The position numbers and the translations under genes were made by a program. From Strongylocentrotus purpuratus (Eukaryota; Echinodermata; Echinoidea; Camarodonta; Strongylocentrotidae), in the NCBI RefSeq assembly GCF_000002235.5, contig NW_022145555.1, positions 710,001 through 774,000 on the forward strand: a DNA stretch of 64,000 nucleotides, read 5' to 3'. Positions 1 through 13,100 of the stretch are shown piece by piece. The first letter of the stretch is position 1, and each line of letters opens with the position of its first letter. The notes under the pieces are model-generated. The model did no database searches and was not told where the DNA came from. It worked only from the letters and a program-made list of their open reading frames with translations.

Positions 1-526
1 TTAATATAGATTTTTTTTTGGTATAATTCAATAGAATTTTTTTGTAAAGAATTCTATAGATAGTTTTGCACGGCATTTTGTGCGCACTACCGGTTAGAAG
101 AAGTAGTAGTTGAGGGGGTTAGGGGGTGGGGGTTTTTTTTTTTGGGGGGGGGGGACTTGCAGAAAAGGACCGAAAACCGAAAACTGTTTACTACTTCTCT
201 AAAATACATTCATTTAAAGAAGAGGGAGGGTCGAAAAGCAAAAATGTACCATGATGATAAAACGGAAATCTCATTTTGCTAACAAAAATCTGAAACTCGA
301 GCAAAACTCAATAAAACCTAATTATCACCAGACCACTTCTTAACATTTTTTTCATCAAAAAGATAATAGATAAATTCCTTAAAGATCCATCCACAGTCTT
401 TGTTACCGAGCTGCCTTTGGCGTTATCAAACCTAGCCACTGCATGAATATGTAAAAGCCGGCTGCGCTGAGCAGATTAAAGTGCCCCTATTTTGAGGAAC
501 CCAAAGGAAAAATTCAGTCACTTTAC

Positions 527-629
527 CTCAACCTTTTCCTTGCAGTGGTCCTCCTCGCCTGGCACAATGGCTAGCGTTTGAATGAAGAAATCAGCCGGAT
601 TGTAATTCTTCGGACACACGTAACCCAGA
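527..629 (-). CDS. ABCG exon 9 (NPADF motif)
   Basis: Encodes [20 protein letters not shown] followed by [14 protein letters not shown], the end of the NBD and the linker to the membrane domain. The CP.NYNPADF motif is characteristic of white-like members. Donor is gtaaag and the frame is phase 0. The next exon is outside the window. Confidence 0.94.
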
Positions 630-2096
630 CTAAAGTAAAAGAAAAAACATATTAATATGACTGTGATGATTTGGAGAAGAAAGTGATTTTGTTGTTGAAA
701 GTATAAACGAAGGGAATATATAGTGTAGGCATGATGCAACGAAAGGAAATTAATGGAGGGGGGGGGGGCAACGAAAAAAGAAGCTTGTAAAGTGTTACAC
801 CTGCAGGTGTAACACTTTACAAGCTTCACAAGCTTTACAAGCTTCACAAGCTTTACAAGCTTTACTTTATAAGCTTTACTTTACAAGCTTTACTTTACAA
901 GCTTTACAAGCTTTACAGGGAGGGTGCACTTTACATGTGCACCCTCCCTACTATAGATAGCCTCGTTCCCTCGTATTTCACTCACCTAATAACTAGTAAC
1001 ATATTTACTTAAACAACAAAGTTATTAAGATAGTGACGTGTGATTAGCTCATGAATTAAATACAGTCCCCTTATGTTTCAACAACAAATATGATGCAGAA
1101 AGAAACCGTGAATGGGCATAATTAATAATAATAATAATAATATTAATAATGTCAATTTATAAAGCGCACATATCCATTCTAAAAGACTGCTCAAGGCGCT
1201 CTTGTACAACATCAAAATAATTATACAATATTAAAACTACGACGACATAATTATAGACTATAAAAACTACGACATAATTTTACAATAAACAAATGGTGCT
1301 TAAGTCCCTGTCTCATTATCTTTTTTTATGAGGTTTTTAAAAACTGCTTGGTAGAGATCTCTGATAATCAGTTTTCTTAATGATAAGGACCCCGTCTTAT
1401 AAAAGAGTCGATATTAGTCGCAACTTATTTAACTATGTACATAATAGATAGGAGACTGCAAACGTGCGGTTGGTTGGGATCAATCAATTTTGATATTGTT
1501 ACATGTTATGAAATTCCATATTTTATCTTTGTATATATTGTCATGATGATGGAAATACATTTCAATTCAATTCAATCACAACTCTTTAAGAGCCTTGATT
1601 AACAAAATACATGTGTCTTTATGTTGTGATGTTTCAGCATTGTTTCTTTTTTACAACCATCCACTTACTTGGAAAAGAAGTCGATAGCTTCCTTCGTTGT
1701 TCCGATAAAAGCTGTTCGACCCTCTGCTATCAACAGAATTCTGGCAATAGAAAGGAATTGAATATCAAGAAAATGATTTATTCCATTCCTCTGTCTAAGG
1801 TGTACCATAATCAAGAATGTTTACAGAAACATGAACAAAAAGGTTAAAGAAATATGTTGAGTTCGAGAACGCCTGTGATTCCGATTTGAAATAGGATGAT
1901 TAAATATGTAGAAGTTCATGTTTAAAACATTAATCCCCATTGTCATTTTCATTGTCAAAGGTAATTTGTTGTCTATTTATTTCCCTCTCCATTTGTCATC
2001 TTCGACATGTACCCTTTATCAAAAAAAATATGAATTTTATTTTAAAAACATATATTTCCATACTGTGTTTTCTTTTGCGATAATGACATATCCGTG

Positions 2097-2140
<44 letters not shown>

Positions 2141-2343
2141 TCTCTCTCCATCTCTCTCTCTCTCTCTCTCTCCTCTCTCTCTTTCTATCTCTCTCTCTCT
2201 CTCCTTCTCTCTCCATCTCTCTCTCTCTCCTCTCTCTCTTTCTATCTCTCTCCCTCTCTCTCTCTCTCATTCTATCTATCTCTCTCTTTCTGTCTCTCTC
2301 CCTCTCTCTTTCTTTCTCTCTCTCTCCCTCTCCCACTCCCCGC

Positions 2344-2378
<35 letters not shown>

Positions 2379-5300
2379 CCTCAGCCACCGACCTGTCGAA
2401 CATGGCGAAAACCTCGGAAGACGGCTGATGGATGGTAGACAGGATGGTTCGACCCTCGGATGCCAGACCGCGCAGGGTTTCGACCACGTTTTGGGCCATG
2501 TACGAATCTAGTCCCGACGTCGGCTCGTCACAGAACATGAGCGAGGGGTTCGTCAAAACCTGCCAGATAAAATCCAATTAGGTACGAGTCAAAAAAGAGT
2601 TCTTGTCGGTTTATCCCAAAGCACTGGCGGAATCGAAAGTGCTCGATATTAAAACATAGATCAAGGATAACGCAAGCTTCTTCAATAAACCTAAACTGTT
2701 TGTGCCGCCAGCTAATTCGTTGGTGGGAGGTTATTTCCGTGGATGTCACACTGTAAAAGAGTTGGTCAGAAATAACCATTCTTGACCATGATCAACATAA
2801 CGAGCCATTCATTATGGTACATCAATATAACCAAAATTGATGTACATTTACGTTGGTCAAAGTATCAATTAATTCATAAGTGGTTGCTTATAGGAAATAG
2901 CTTGCTATAATACACACATACACATAATACTGTCGCCCATACATTTTGAGTACTTTTTATCCTTTTTATGTAATGATTGTGTTACTATGGTGTATTCTTG
3001 ATAGATCAAGTTTATATCTTCTCAGAACTTTGTTTGTATCAATCTCTATGACTCTTTAGATTGTTCAATACGTTCTGGTAAGATATAAACTATATCTAAC
3101 AAGAACTAACCATATTGTCACAAACTCACAATCACTTTATGAAAATAGGTAAGAACAAACTATTCTAACGTAATGATCAGCAGTGTAGTTTATCAATACA
3201 TCTGTACTTGGGTTTCGATATGGGTCACATTTCTTACTCTTACATATTAATATGGGTAAAAAAATCTTTTTTTAGATTATACGTAGATCTATCTAATTTT
3301 TTATTGGTTCATAATATTTGCTTTATCTAAACATCAACACCTAAAAGAATATTTTCATATTTGTTCGGGACATGGGATCATTCCTCCTCCTTTCTTAAAT
3401 CTTTATTTGGTGATTCAATACTCTCTCTCTCTAAAAAAAAAAAAGAGTGAATTTTCACTTTCTTGGGAGTGACGTCCGTGATCACTTGTTTAGGAGTGAA
3501 TATCGATTGATTTTAGAATGCTCTCTAAGAAGAAAAGAGTGAATGTTCACTCTATTTTCACTACATGTTCACTCTCCAGAGGAGTGACGTCCGTGATCAC
3601 TCGATTTTTTTTTTTTACCTCTGAAGCGAATGAGAGCCGCTTCCGTTCACCCCCTGATGTACCCTTGATTCCCCGATCAGGGTTTCCGATCACGGTGTCC
3701 GAACACTTGCTCAAACCAAGCTGTACAGGAAAGAGAATATTAAAATGGCATTTTTAAAAAAGACACAAATGTGATATCATCTATATATAAAGGAGAGAGA
3801 ACAGGAGAAAGGTTTTTTCTTCCTTATGTAAACTGTCGTACGTATACATTCATAAATTTTGATAATTTTGTTGTTAATTTCTTCCCATTGTATATTCTCT
3901 TTATATGACGGGAATTAATAGGTTATTGAATTTCCCCTCAGTTAATTCTTTGAAAGTCCTAACGATCCTACTATTGTAATGAATGAAGAATATCATGAAG
4001 TTTGGTAAGATCAGGGGCGAATCCAGGTGTTTGCTAACAAAAAGAGGAGGCAGGCACATGCAATTGCAAAAATCAATTCTGACAAATAAACAAATTTAAA
4101 GGGGCGCTATCATATTTTTCAGGTGCATTTGGGGTCTCAAATTGGAACAGTTTTTTCCAGCGTAATAAGATATGTCACATTGGTTTTAAAAGGGGACGGG
4201 TCAGCTGTGCCCCCTCCTCATCCCCGCCCCCTCCCCCCTCCCCCTTACCAACAAAAATGGCAAGTGGGTAATACTTACCGCACGGATGACCTCATCTACA
4301 CGATGCAATCTGGATTTCATAGGTATTTCACGATCCATCCTCACCCATGCCTAGAAGACAAAACAAAAATATGTATATTAATCGACAAGAATGTTTTTCT
4401 TTGCGTATCCGATACAGGCCTATGCTTCTTGAAAATAGGATTGCAGAAAAGATCGTTCAATGTGCGGATGGGCTTAAGAAAGTGGTCATCTTCTGGAAAA
4501 TATGCTGAGGGACGAGCCATAAATTATGATGGCATGCACTAGCACAGTCCTTGACCAAGAATCCAAGATACTACCAGAAACATTACTTTAAGTTATGTTA
4601 TTTTTATATATTGTTTAGGCAATTTTTGAAACTTGAAGGTATCTTTCAATAACATGGATTGTCTTGACAGAACATTACGGTTTTATTTGCAGTCCCCCAA
4701 TTCATTTCTATTGATTAACTTTTTATATTTTTAGTATATTTGTAAACGTGTTTCCAGTTTGTGTGTGTTCTCTGTTTCCTATTTTGTATATAATCTGTAT
4801 TTATACTTTCATAGGATGTGTTTTTTATGGATTTAAATTGAAATAAAACTTAAACTTGAGCTTGATATATTCCGATGGAAAATCATTACCCCATATCATC
4901 AGCCATTCGAACAAAGCACTAAAAAATTCAAGATTAACTCTTGAAAAATGTAAATTAAAGTGATCTGGACATACTTGAAACGTTAGATGCTCTTTGACAG
5001 TGAGGTTGCTCAGGAAGAGGTCATCTTGCTGAACATATGCAGACAGTCGGGCCATCTGATGACCAATGGGTCGGCCATTGACCAGGATACTACCGGAAAC
5101 CTCCAGTCCCTCACGACTGCGTAGATTGAGCGTGTTCAGCAAAGTCGTCTTTCCCGCGCCACTGCAGGAGATAAAGGTATTACAAAGTTTTGGTAAATTT
5201 TGAAAATTGGGTGGATAGTGATTCTTTACAATTTTGATATATTTGGATGCCCATGTGGATGTATCATAAGCACTAGAAAATTTAGCCCCTAAAACACTTC

Positions 5301-8183
5301 TGCTTTCGAGAAAAATTGAATATAAAATTTTACCGGTGCTCCCGGTAAATTTTGATAAAATCAAATAGGGCCTACGGCCGTAATATGGAAGCTGCGACCA
5401 TGAAAATCTCAGAATATGTAGTTGTGATATATAATTTTCAAACCGGAATAGCTAATCCGTCGATTTTTGTCAAGAAACATTGTTTTTTAGCTCAATTAAC
5501 ATCTTGACCTTGAGAGGGAGCTATACAACATAAAGAGTTTATTATTTACAATTTCATTACTGTAGACTCGATTTCAACCGCGACAACGATCACTGAATAT
5601 TGTAGGATCGCATATGCTTCCAATATGTTCATTTGAACCAAATTCATAACCCCATGCCAAAACGTTGTATTACCTTAAATAATTATGATGAAATCACTAA
5701 TGCATGCAGGAAAATTAATGCATAAATTCTGTTTAATTGTTTTTGTTCTGTCCTAAACTTTTGGCCATAGTGATTATTGTTTACCCATTGTCTACTCACT
5801 ATAGCGTGATCCCAATTACTTCTGATGTATAAGATTGCATTTGAAAAGATTGTTTTTTTTAAATAAAGAACCCCATGGAAGTAGGATTTTTATAACAAAA
5901 TTAATTATTTAAAGGGGCGGGGGCCGACCAAAGTAATATCCATGCTTTCAATAATATTTAAACGTTTGTTCTGAGTATGTTTTTCAAGCCAGCCTTAATA
6001 TGCCTTCGGCCTTTTCAGGTTTACTGGTTTATCAAGAAACTCAAGTTTGGCTAATCAAATGGAGTATGGCAGTGGCGTTTTTAAAGTCCTTTCCTCCCTG
6101 CCTGGCATGGTGGGGCGTTTCCCCTTCATCTCGTAGTTACATTATCAGTTTAATCAGAATGAATAGAATATGATATGTATCCAGTGACCCACGATTTCCT
6201 AAACAGTAGAAGGGATTGGATTTCCCTTTCAAAAGCTCTCAACCCATTGAAACATGGTGGCCCCTGTATTAAGGCTATTGTAATTAATAAATTCAGTGGT
6301 CAACGGGTTAAAATGGTTTCTTACCTAGCGCCCATAATGGCTGTTAAAGTACCCGGCTCTGCGATACCAGTAACTGTAAAGAGAGGATATAAAGTAACAT
6401 AATATTGCGGGCAAGGGGTCCAATGAATACGTGTACTTAAGATCTCAGTATTAAGCTTAAGCTTGATCTCTAGTGTCAAAGGAAAGACGAGTTCGTCTTG
6501 ACTGCTCTTCACTTCACTAAAGAAAGGTTAGCAAGGCCACGGCCAACTCAAGAGGAATATAATATCGGGTCATCGCATCTGGGTGGGTAGTCAGTGCCCT
6601 ACACGACCGTTCGTAAAAAGAAAGCGAATGATCTTGTGAAGATGCGCGTTAAGGGACGCGACTTTTTGTAGATTCGATGTAGGGATTTTAAAAAGTGTTG
6701 GGTAAATTGGACAAGACCATTTATAGATGAGAAGGGATTATTTCACAAACACCCCCCCCCCCAGACATTTTGTGAGTAAAAGGGCATGATTTCACAAAAG
6801 GTCGGGTAACGCGATCGTCCGACCAGAGCGATGACCCGATGACCCGATTTGAGGGTTTAAAGTGTTTGAAGTGGCGAGAGAAGTGGCGAGAGAAGTGGCG
6901 AGAGAACAAGACTAGAAGTGAAGTGGAGATATCAGATTATTGCAACATAATAATGAGAATAACCAATAAACAATTCATTATAAATAAGCAAAATAAGCAT
7001 TACATACAAGGTCATAGATGACGCTAATCGAGCTGAATTGCTTTGGAGTAAATCCATCATGATTATCTTCGTATAACACGATATGAATTAAATCAAATTA
7101 GTAACAATCTTTTCTCTCACTGAAAATATGTAAATTTTCTTAAAACTGGGGAAAAGTTTTTAAAGCATTCTTAGGCAATCAACAATGATTAGGCAATACC
7201 TTCACGGCTATGTCATTATGTAGAATATTATCTTTTTATGTATACCTGCCTTCATTCTATGTCATGAATATAAAAATGTATATTTGTATATGTTACTTAG
7301 TTATGTAATTAGATTTGATTTTCTTTTTCTTTTGCAGTTTTACAAATATATAATAGACAAAATTGAATAAATCGTTGCAAATTTTACACATGACAAAAGA
7401 GTAAAATATTGGTAAAAGGGTGAAAAGAGAGAGAGAGAGAAAAAAAAAAAAAGAGGGGGTGTACCTCAAAATTCACAGATGTATGGGGTAGTTTGGATTT
7501 AAATTTGATATATGAAGATAAAACAGAAGTGGCACATTTGAATATATATATTCATATATTTCTAACCCACCGTTCCGAAGTATCTCCTTCGTCTCCATCA
7601 TGACTCTCTTTCCAAGCTCCGGGTCTCCTTTCGTCTTCCTCTTCCCAAGCCAACTCTTCTTCTCTGTTTTCGCTGCTCCCTTCACCACAACGTCTTCCCA
7701 TGACAAGAGTACAGGAGGGAACTCGTAATATTTGCCGTCTCCTTTGCCGTTCGCTGCTCCGTAATGGGTTCCATTTGTGCCGTTGGTGCCGTTTGATCCG
7801 GGATGGCTATTCTTTCCATTGGAGTGCCTATGACATGAGACAGAAATAAAAAGTATATTTGTAAACTATTATCATGTAATAACGATTAGGCGCGATAGCT
7901 CAGTTGGTAGAGCAGTGGTCTCGTAATCCGGTGACCCGGGTTCGAAACTAAGTCGATGCGCTAGTGCCCTTTGGTAAGGCATTAATCCTCATGACCGGGT
8001 CCCACGGAGAGAACCTAAAACCGTCGGTCGTCTGGTTGCTTAGTGCATGCTTTCTAGCAGTCAGGTAAAATAACCACCACCACGTACACGTACATATATA
8101 ACACGTTTCCAAGACAAAATCATTTTTCGATCATAGTACCAGGTGTAATAATTTTAAAGAAAATTGAATTTGAACCAGGTCCG

Positions 8184-8228
<45 letters not shown>

Positions 8229-10071
8229 ATTCGATTGGGGGAGGTGCATGTGCCCTTTTGAACCCCCCTCCTACCTCGAGCTACGTCACTAACTTAAAAC
8301 GTTATCAATTTTTTTATTACAAGTAAAAAAATACTGGGAACAAGGATGATGTAGTAAATATTTATTATAGCTAATGTTTCACGGAATTGCAATTGGTTTA
8401 TATATCTTAAAGTTTCAAGTTTTATTGTAATTCAAATCCATACAAAAACACATGTTATGAAGGTATACAATACAGATTATATACAATATAGAAAACAGAG
8501 AACACACATAAATGTAAATATGTCTACAAATATACCGGAATCATACAAAGTTAATCGATAGAAATGAATTGGGGAACTTGCAAATGAAACCGTAAGGTTT
8601 TGTCGAGACAGTCCCTGTTAATACACACAAGTTCCAACAATTGCCTATAAAATATATAACAAAAACAAAACAGTGTACAAAACATTTATTTATGTTTTTA
8701 TTAAGAAATCAAATCATAACATATACAAACTTTCCAAAAAAATACAAATGCTGTGTTACAAAAGAAATTAATGACAAATTAAGATATTTACAAACGATTG
8801 AGATGATCTGGGAAGAAAAAAAAAGGCAGAGTACACGTAATAAAAAAAATTAGAATTATAACAATTACAAGTACAAAAGCAAGAACCTCGAGATAGCATT
8901 GCATCAGAAACTGAAAATTTCGTTGGGCCCAAAATGAAGACAAAGGAGTAAAAATAAGCCATTCACAGGTACAATGGAAACTCCAGACCACCAACAGGTT
9001 GGAGGAGCAAAGTCGAGGAATGAGACAATCCGCTGTACCCCCTCCCCTCACACACACACCATCAACACTCTCATACTAACACTCAAACACACAACCGCCC
9101 CTCCCCCCTCCCCCCCCCCCCCCCCAAAAAAAAAAAAAAATTATATGCACACAAGTAAATAATGTAAAATTATTTGACTATGGGAAATAACTAACAGCAA
9201 TGTAAAAGGGGGAAGAAAAAAAGAGGTTGAAGTAACAATAAATACTTGTATCTCTGTAAAGGGGCACAGGAATATGTACAGAAGTAAACATGGGAGTACA
9301 AAAGACAAAATATTACATAACAAGATCACTGTAAGATCATATTAAAAACAAAGAGAAAAAAAAAGTCTATTATGATGACACAAAAGCTTAAAGGTCAAAA
9401 CGCCATTTTTTAAAGTGACTAGGCAATTTACTTCTCTTTTTGGCTGACGGATATTCCAATTCTTTTTGTTTCTTAACCAGTGATTTGAACGCTGTGAAAT
9501 TGGGGAGCATATTTCTAAACTTGCATGAATATAGTAGACGTATTAATTACGCATATATTATTATTAATTTAAAAACAGATGAAATATTTTTTAATTTTTT
9601 ATTTAAAAGAGTTGCTATAATGATGATGAAAATGATAAATTTTCAACATGGATATTTGTATCATTCATGTAATGAGGATGAAATAATGTTTTATATGCGC
9701 ACGGTAAATAATTCAAGTTTAATATCTTGTGTGTCGCTGTGCGGCCGAGGTTATTATGGCATATGTTATTGTTTAACTATCTATATGACAGGTCATGGAG
9801 TGGTGCCTGTATCTATCTTTTGTGAAAATTATTATGTTGATAATTTATAAGGAACCATGTGGGAGGGTAGATAGAAGAAGACAAAATACCTGTATAATTA
9901 TATGCCTATATAATATACTACAATATATCAGATTATTGTAATATTTAACTTGGTGGGCTAATTTTTTCGCCTAAATATTGAGTGTTGGAATACATTTTGT
10001 TATTTTTCAGTCAAAGTAAAAAAAAAAAAATAGAAGAAAAAAAAAGGAGGCAGTCGCTCCTGGGTGGGCTC

Positions 10072-10108
<37 letters not shown>

Positions 10109-13100
10109 GCCAATTGCGCCACAGAAGCTTAGCTGACAGGGTGGGAGAATTAACGACTATATTCGTGCGCTGTGCATACAGTGCTCGATCGTGCGTACGC
10201 CGTGAAAACTTGGCCCTAAAATGACCTTTGTTTTCACAACAATACCTCGAAGATCATTATCATTGCTAGGTATCACCCTATACAAATATTTGCCACTTGT
10301 TAGGCTACAAATTTAATATCGAACTATATTTTAAGTCTTGTCAAACTGCGCAATGACAATGTACAGTCCCATTCGTTTTAATTGGCGTTAGCATCTTCAA
10401 ACTGAATTTGGGTTTTGTTTTGGGGAAGGGGGGGGGGGGGGTATTTATATTGTTCATGTGGTATTAACCCCCACTTTTCATGTATGCTTGCCATATTTTA
10501 TAACATTGTATTTATGTTTAGCATAGCCTAGGTTTAGATCATTCCTTTTCATCGACGTTACATTGCTGTTTTGTTGTATTCTGTATTCTGCGTATTTGGC
10601 CTCTATCATTATCTTGACATGTAAATGTGTTAGTTGTACTCTCATATATTCTACCCCAGTATATAGGCGGGTCGTAATCTGAGCCGATGAATTCTATTCT
10701 CTATAGCTTCTATTCTATAACTGACTCAACGCAGTATATCAACAGGGATAACAGAACTAACAAAAATCGTTCAAACCTAGACTTGTCGAGCACAAGGATA
10801 GCCTAGACCTATCAACAATTTCATTTTCATAATTTACTGCGTAAAGGAGGGGGGAGGGGCCGGGGAGGGGGGGGGGGGGGCACGCGCGCTCGATCAGTAT
10901 TAGGCCAAAATCATGTTGGTGCCAGTACCTGAGTACGTCGCTCCATCGGTCGATTTTCTTTCTTTTCTTTCTTTTTTTTTTTTTGTCGTTGCTTTTTTCC
11001 CTCTTAATATTTTTCAGTTTTGAAAGACATATTATTTTTTAATTCATTACTAACTTTATTTTTCTATAAAAAAAAAGGTTAAAAAAAAAACTTTAATAAA
11101 AAGCCGACCGTAGATTTCAAGATTTTGGGGTCGGTTGCAAAGGGCAAACAACCCGTTTACGGTAGACTTTATGCATTGTAAGTGAATACAACAGCGTTTT
11201 TTTGTTAAGCCTACTATAGTCTTGGTGCATTCACATTATAGCACTGAACTATAGCGCACACAGTTGCATTTATAATTCGACTAGGAGAAAGCTGACGCTG
11301 ATTCGGAGCTCCACAGCCTATATCCTAATTATTGCGATCGCTGCAATATTTGCCAGGAATTTGAGAAGCGTTACAATATGCCAATTAACTGCTTGATGCC
11401 TATATATTTATTTTTTCCAAAATTATACTAACTTCAATTTTTAAGAAGAATAAAAATGACAATATGACTATGAAGACTATAATTATGCAAAATAATCTTC
11501 AAACTCAAACTCTATTCCGCGTGAGTCCAAAAAAAGAGTTTACACTCAGAAAATTGTCATTTATTTTAAAAGTCAGCTATGAACGGAAGGTTAGGCCTAT
11601 CATGAACGAAAGGTTATCAGACATGTTTTAAAAAAGTGTTATATTCCGAATCGTTTGGTATCATTTTTGTGTGGTATGTGTTCACAACAGTGCAAAAATC
11701 GACTTGCGCAAAAGTATCAAAGTGAGAGAATGAATGTCTCAAATGAGATGCATTGCTTTTTGCAGAAACAAAGTCACACACACACACACGCGCGCCTGTT
11801 CTTTGATATTTGATACATATTTGATATGTGTGGCATGATTAATTTTGTTAGGGATGTTATTTGGATCTGCAAAGAATTATTGATACCCAAATCCAGGCGC
11901 GTACGCAGCATTTTTTCAAGGGGGGGGGGGGGGGGTTAACATTTACAAATCGGGCCGAAAATTTCGCAACGACTCAGCCAGCCGCTGAAGCTGAATAAGC
12001 AGGGGGGGGGGGGGGGGGGGGTAAGAGGACACTTTTTCTTCTTTTTTTGGTCTCGAAATTTGAAAATTTGACATTTGGCTCCGTTGGGGGGGGGGTAAGG
12101 TCACCTTTTTAGGTCAGCCATCGGAATATTTTTTTTTTTTTTTTTTTAAATATAGGTTTTCCCGCCCAACTTCGTAAACTTAGCATCCGAATTAACATTA
12201 CGTTCATTCAAGTCATACTCTTGTCACGGAGACGTGCAAAACTAGCATTCAATTTAGAAAAGCGTGCAATACTGCGCAGCCAAATTCGCGCCGGACAGAC
12301 GGTGGTATGTCTTCGTGCATTTAATTTCGTGATTAGGCATACATATGTGACATTTGTACATTGCTTTTCATTTGATGTTAATTTGTCACTTAATATACTT
12401 CTGTTTGAATAATTTTACGCAAAGTTTACTTGGAAGAATGACATGCGTATTCGTTCTGTCTTTACACATGTAACTGTCCCCAGAGAAGGTGCACAATTTA
12501 TGACTTCTCTTCTAAGCACAAGCTATATATAAACAGATCTTGGACAGAGGTAGAGTTTAGGTTGAATAGACATGGAAACAATGTTGAATAAAGAAAAAGA
12601 TGTTAAATGAAAAGAAAGAAAGATCACCTACTCAATCAAGATTGATCAAAAGAAACCATTTAAAAAATAACCCCTTTATATTTATAATATGAAGATATGA
12701 ATATAGAGAAACTGATCTTTCAACAAAAATAAAGAATGTCGAAAGAAAGAGAAAACATATAATGCAATATAAATATATCAGACAAATAAGATTGTAGAAT
12801 GTGAATCATGTCAGGAAAGATCATATAGAGAAAAAGAATAAATAAATGAACATCAAATACTGAATATCCGAATAAATATCGAGCCTCATACTATAATTCA
12901 TATGATTATGAGGTCTAGTGTTAATTTGAATGACCCGATTGCGAAAGAGGTAGTCCATAGACGAAAATGAAATCGCAATTCGCCAAAGAATTCACCTCCC
13001 ACTCAACATTGGCGAAATGAACTTTATACGCATTTCCAAATTGACTGAACCAAGTTTTAATTTGAATGTGCATGTTTAGACAATTCGGTGACTCGAAACG

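Noticed and set aside
1918..2511. 197-codon plus-strand frame, Ser/Leu-rich
   Set aside because: Translation of the CT microsatellite running into the antisense of ABCG exon 7.
5162..5364. Upstream extension of the frame holding ABCG exon 4
   Set aside because: The Walker A codons are completed by exon 3 across a good acceptor, and the extension lies in dispersed repeat B.
7889..7962. tRNA-Thr(CGT)-like sequence
   Set aside because: The 3' acceptor strand does not pair with the 5' strand and a SINE body follows, so it is the head of a retroposed element.
9982..10224. Frame containing [20 protein letters not shown]
   Set aside because: This is the antisense translation of the tRNA-Asn gene, a well-known false protein.
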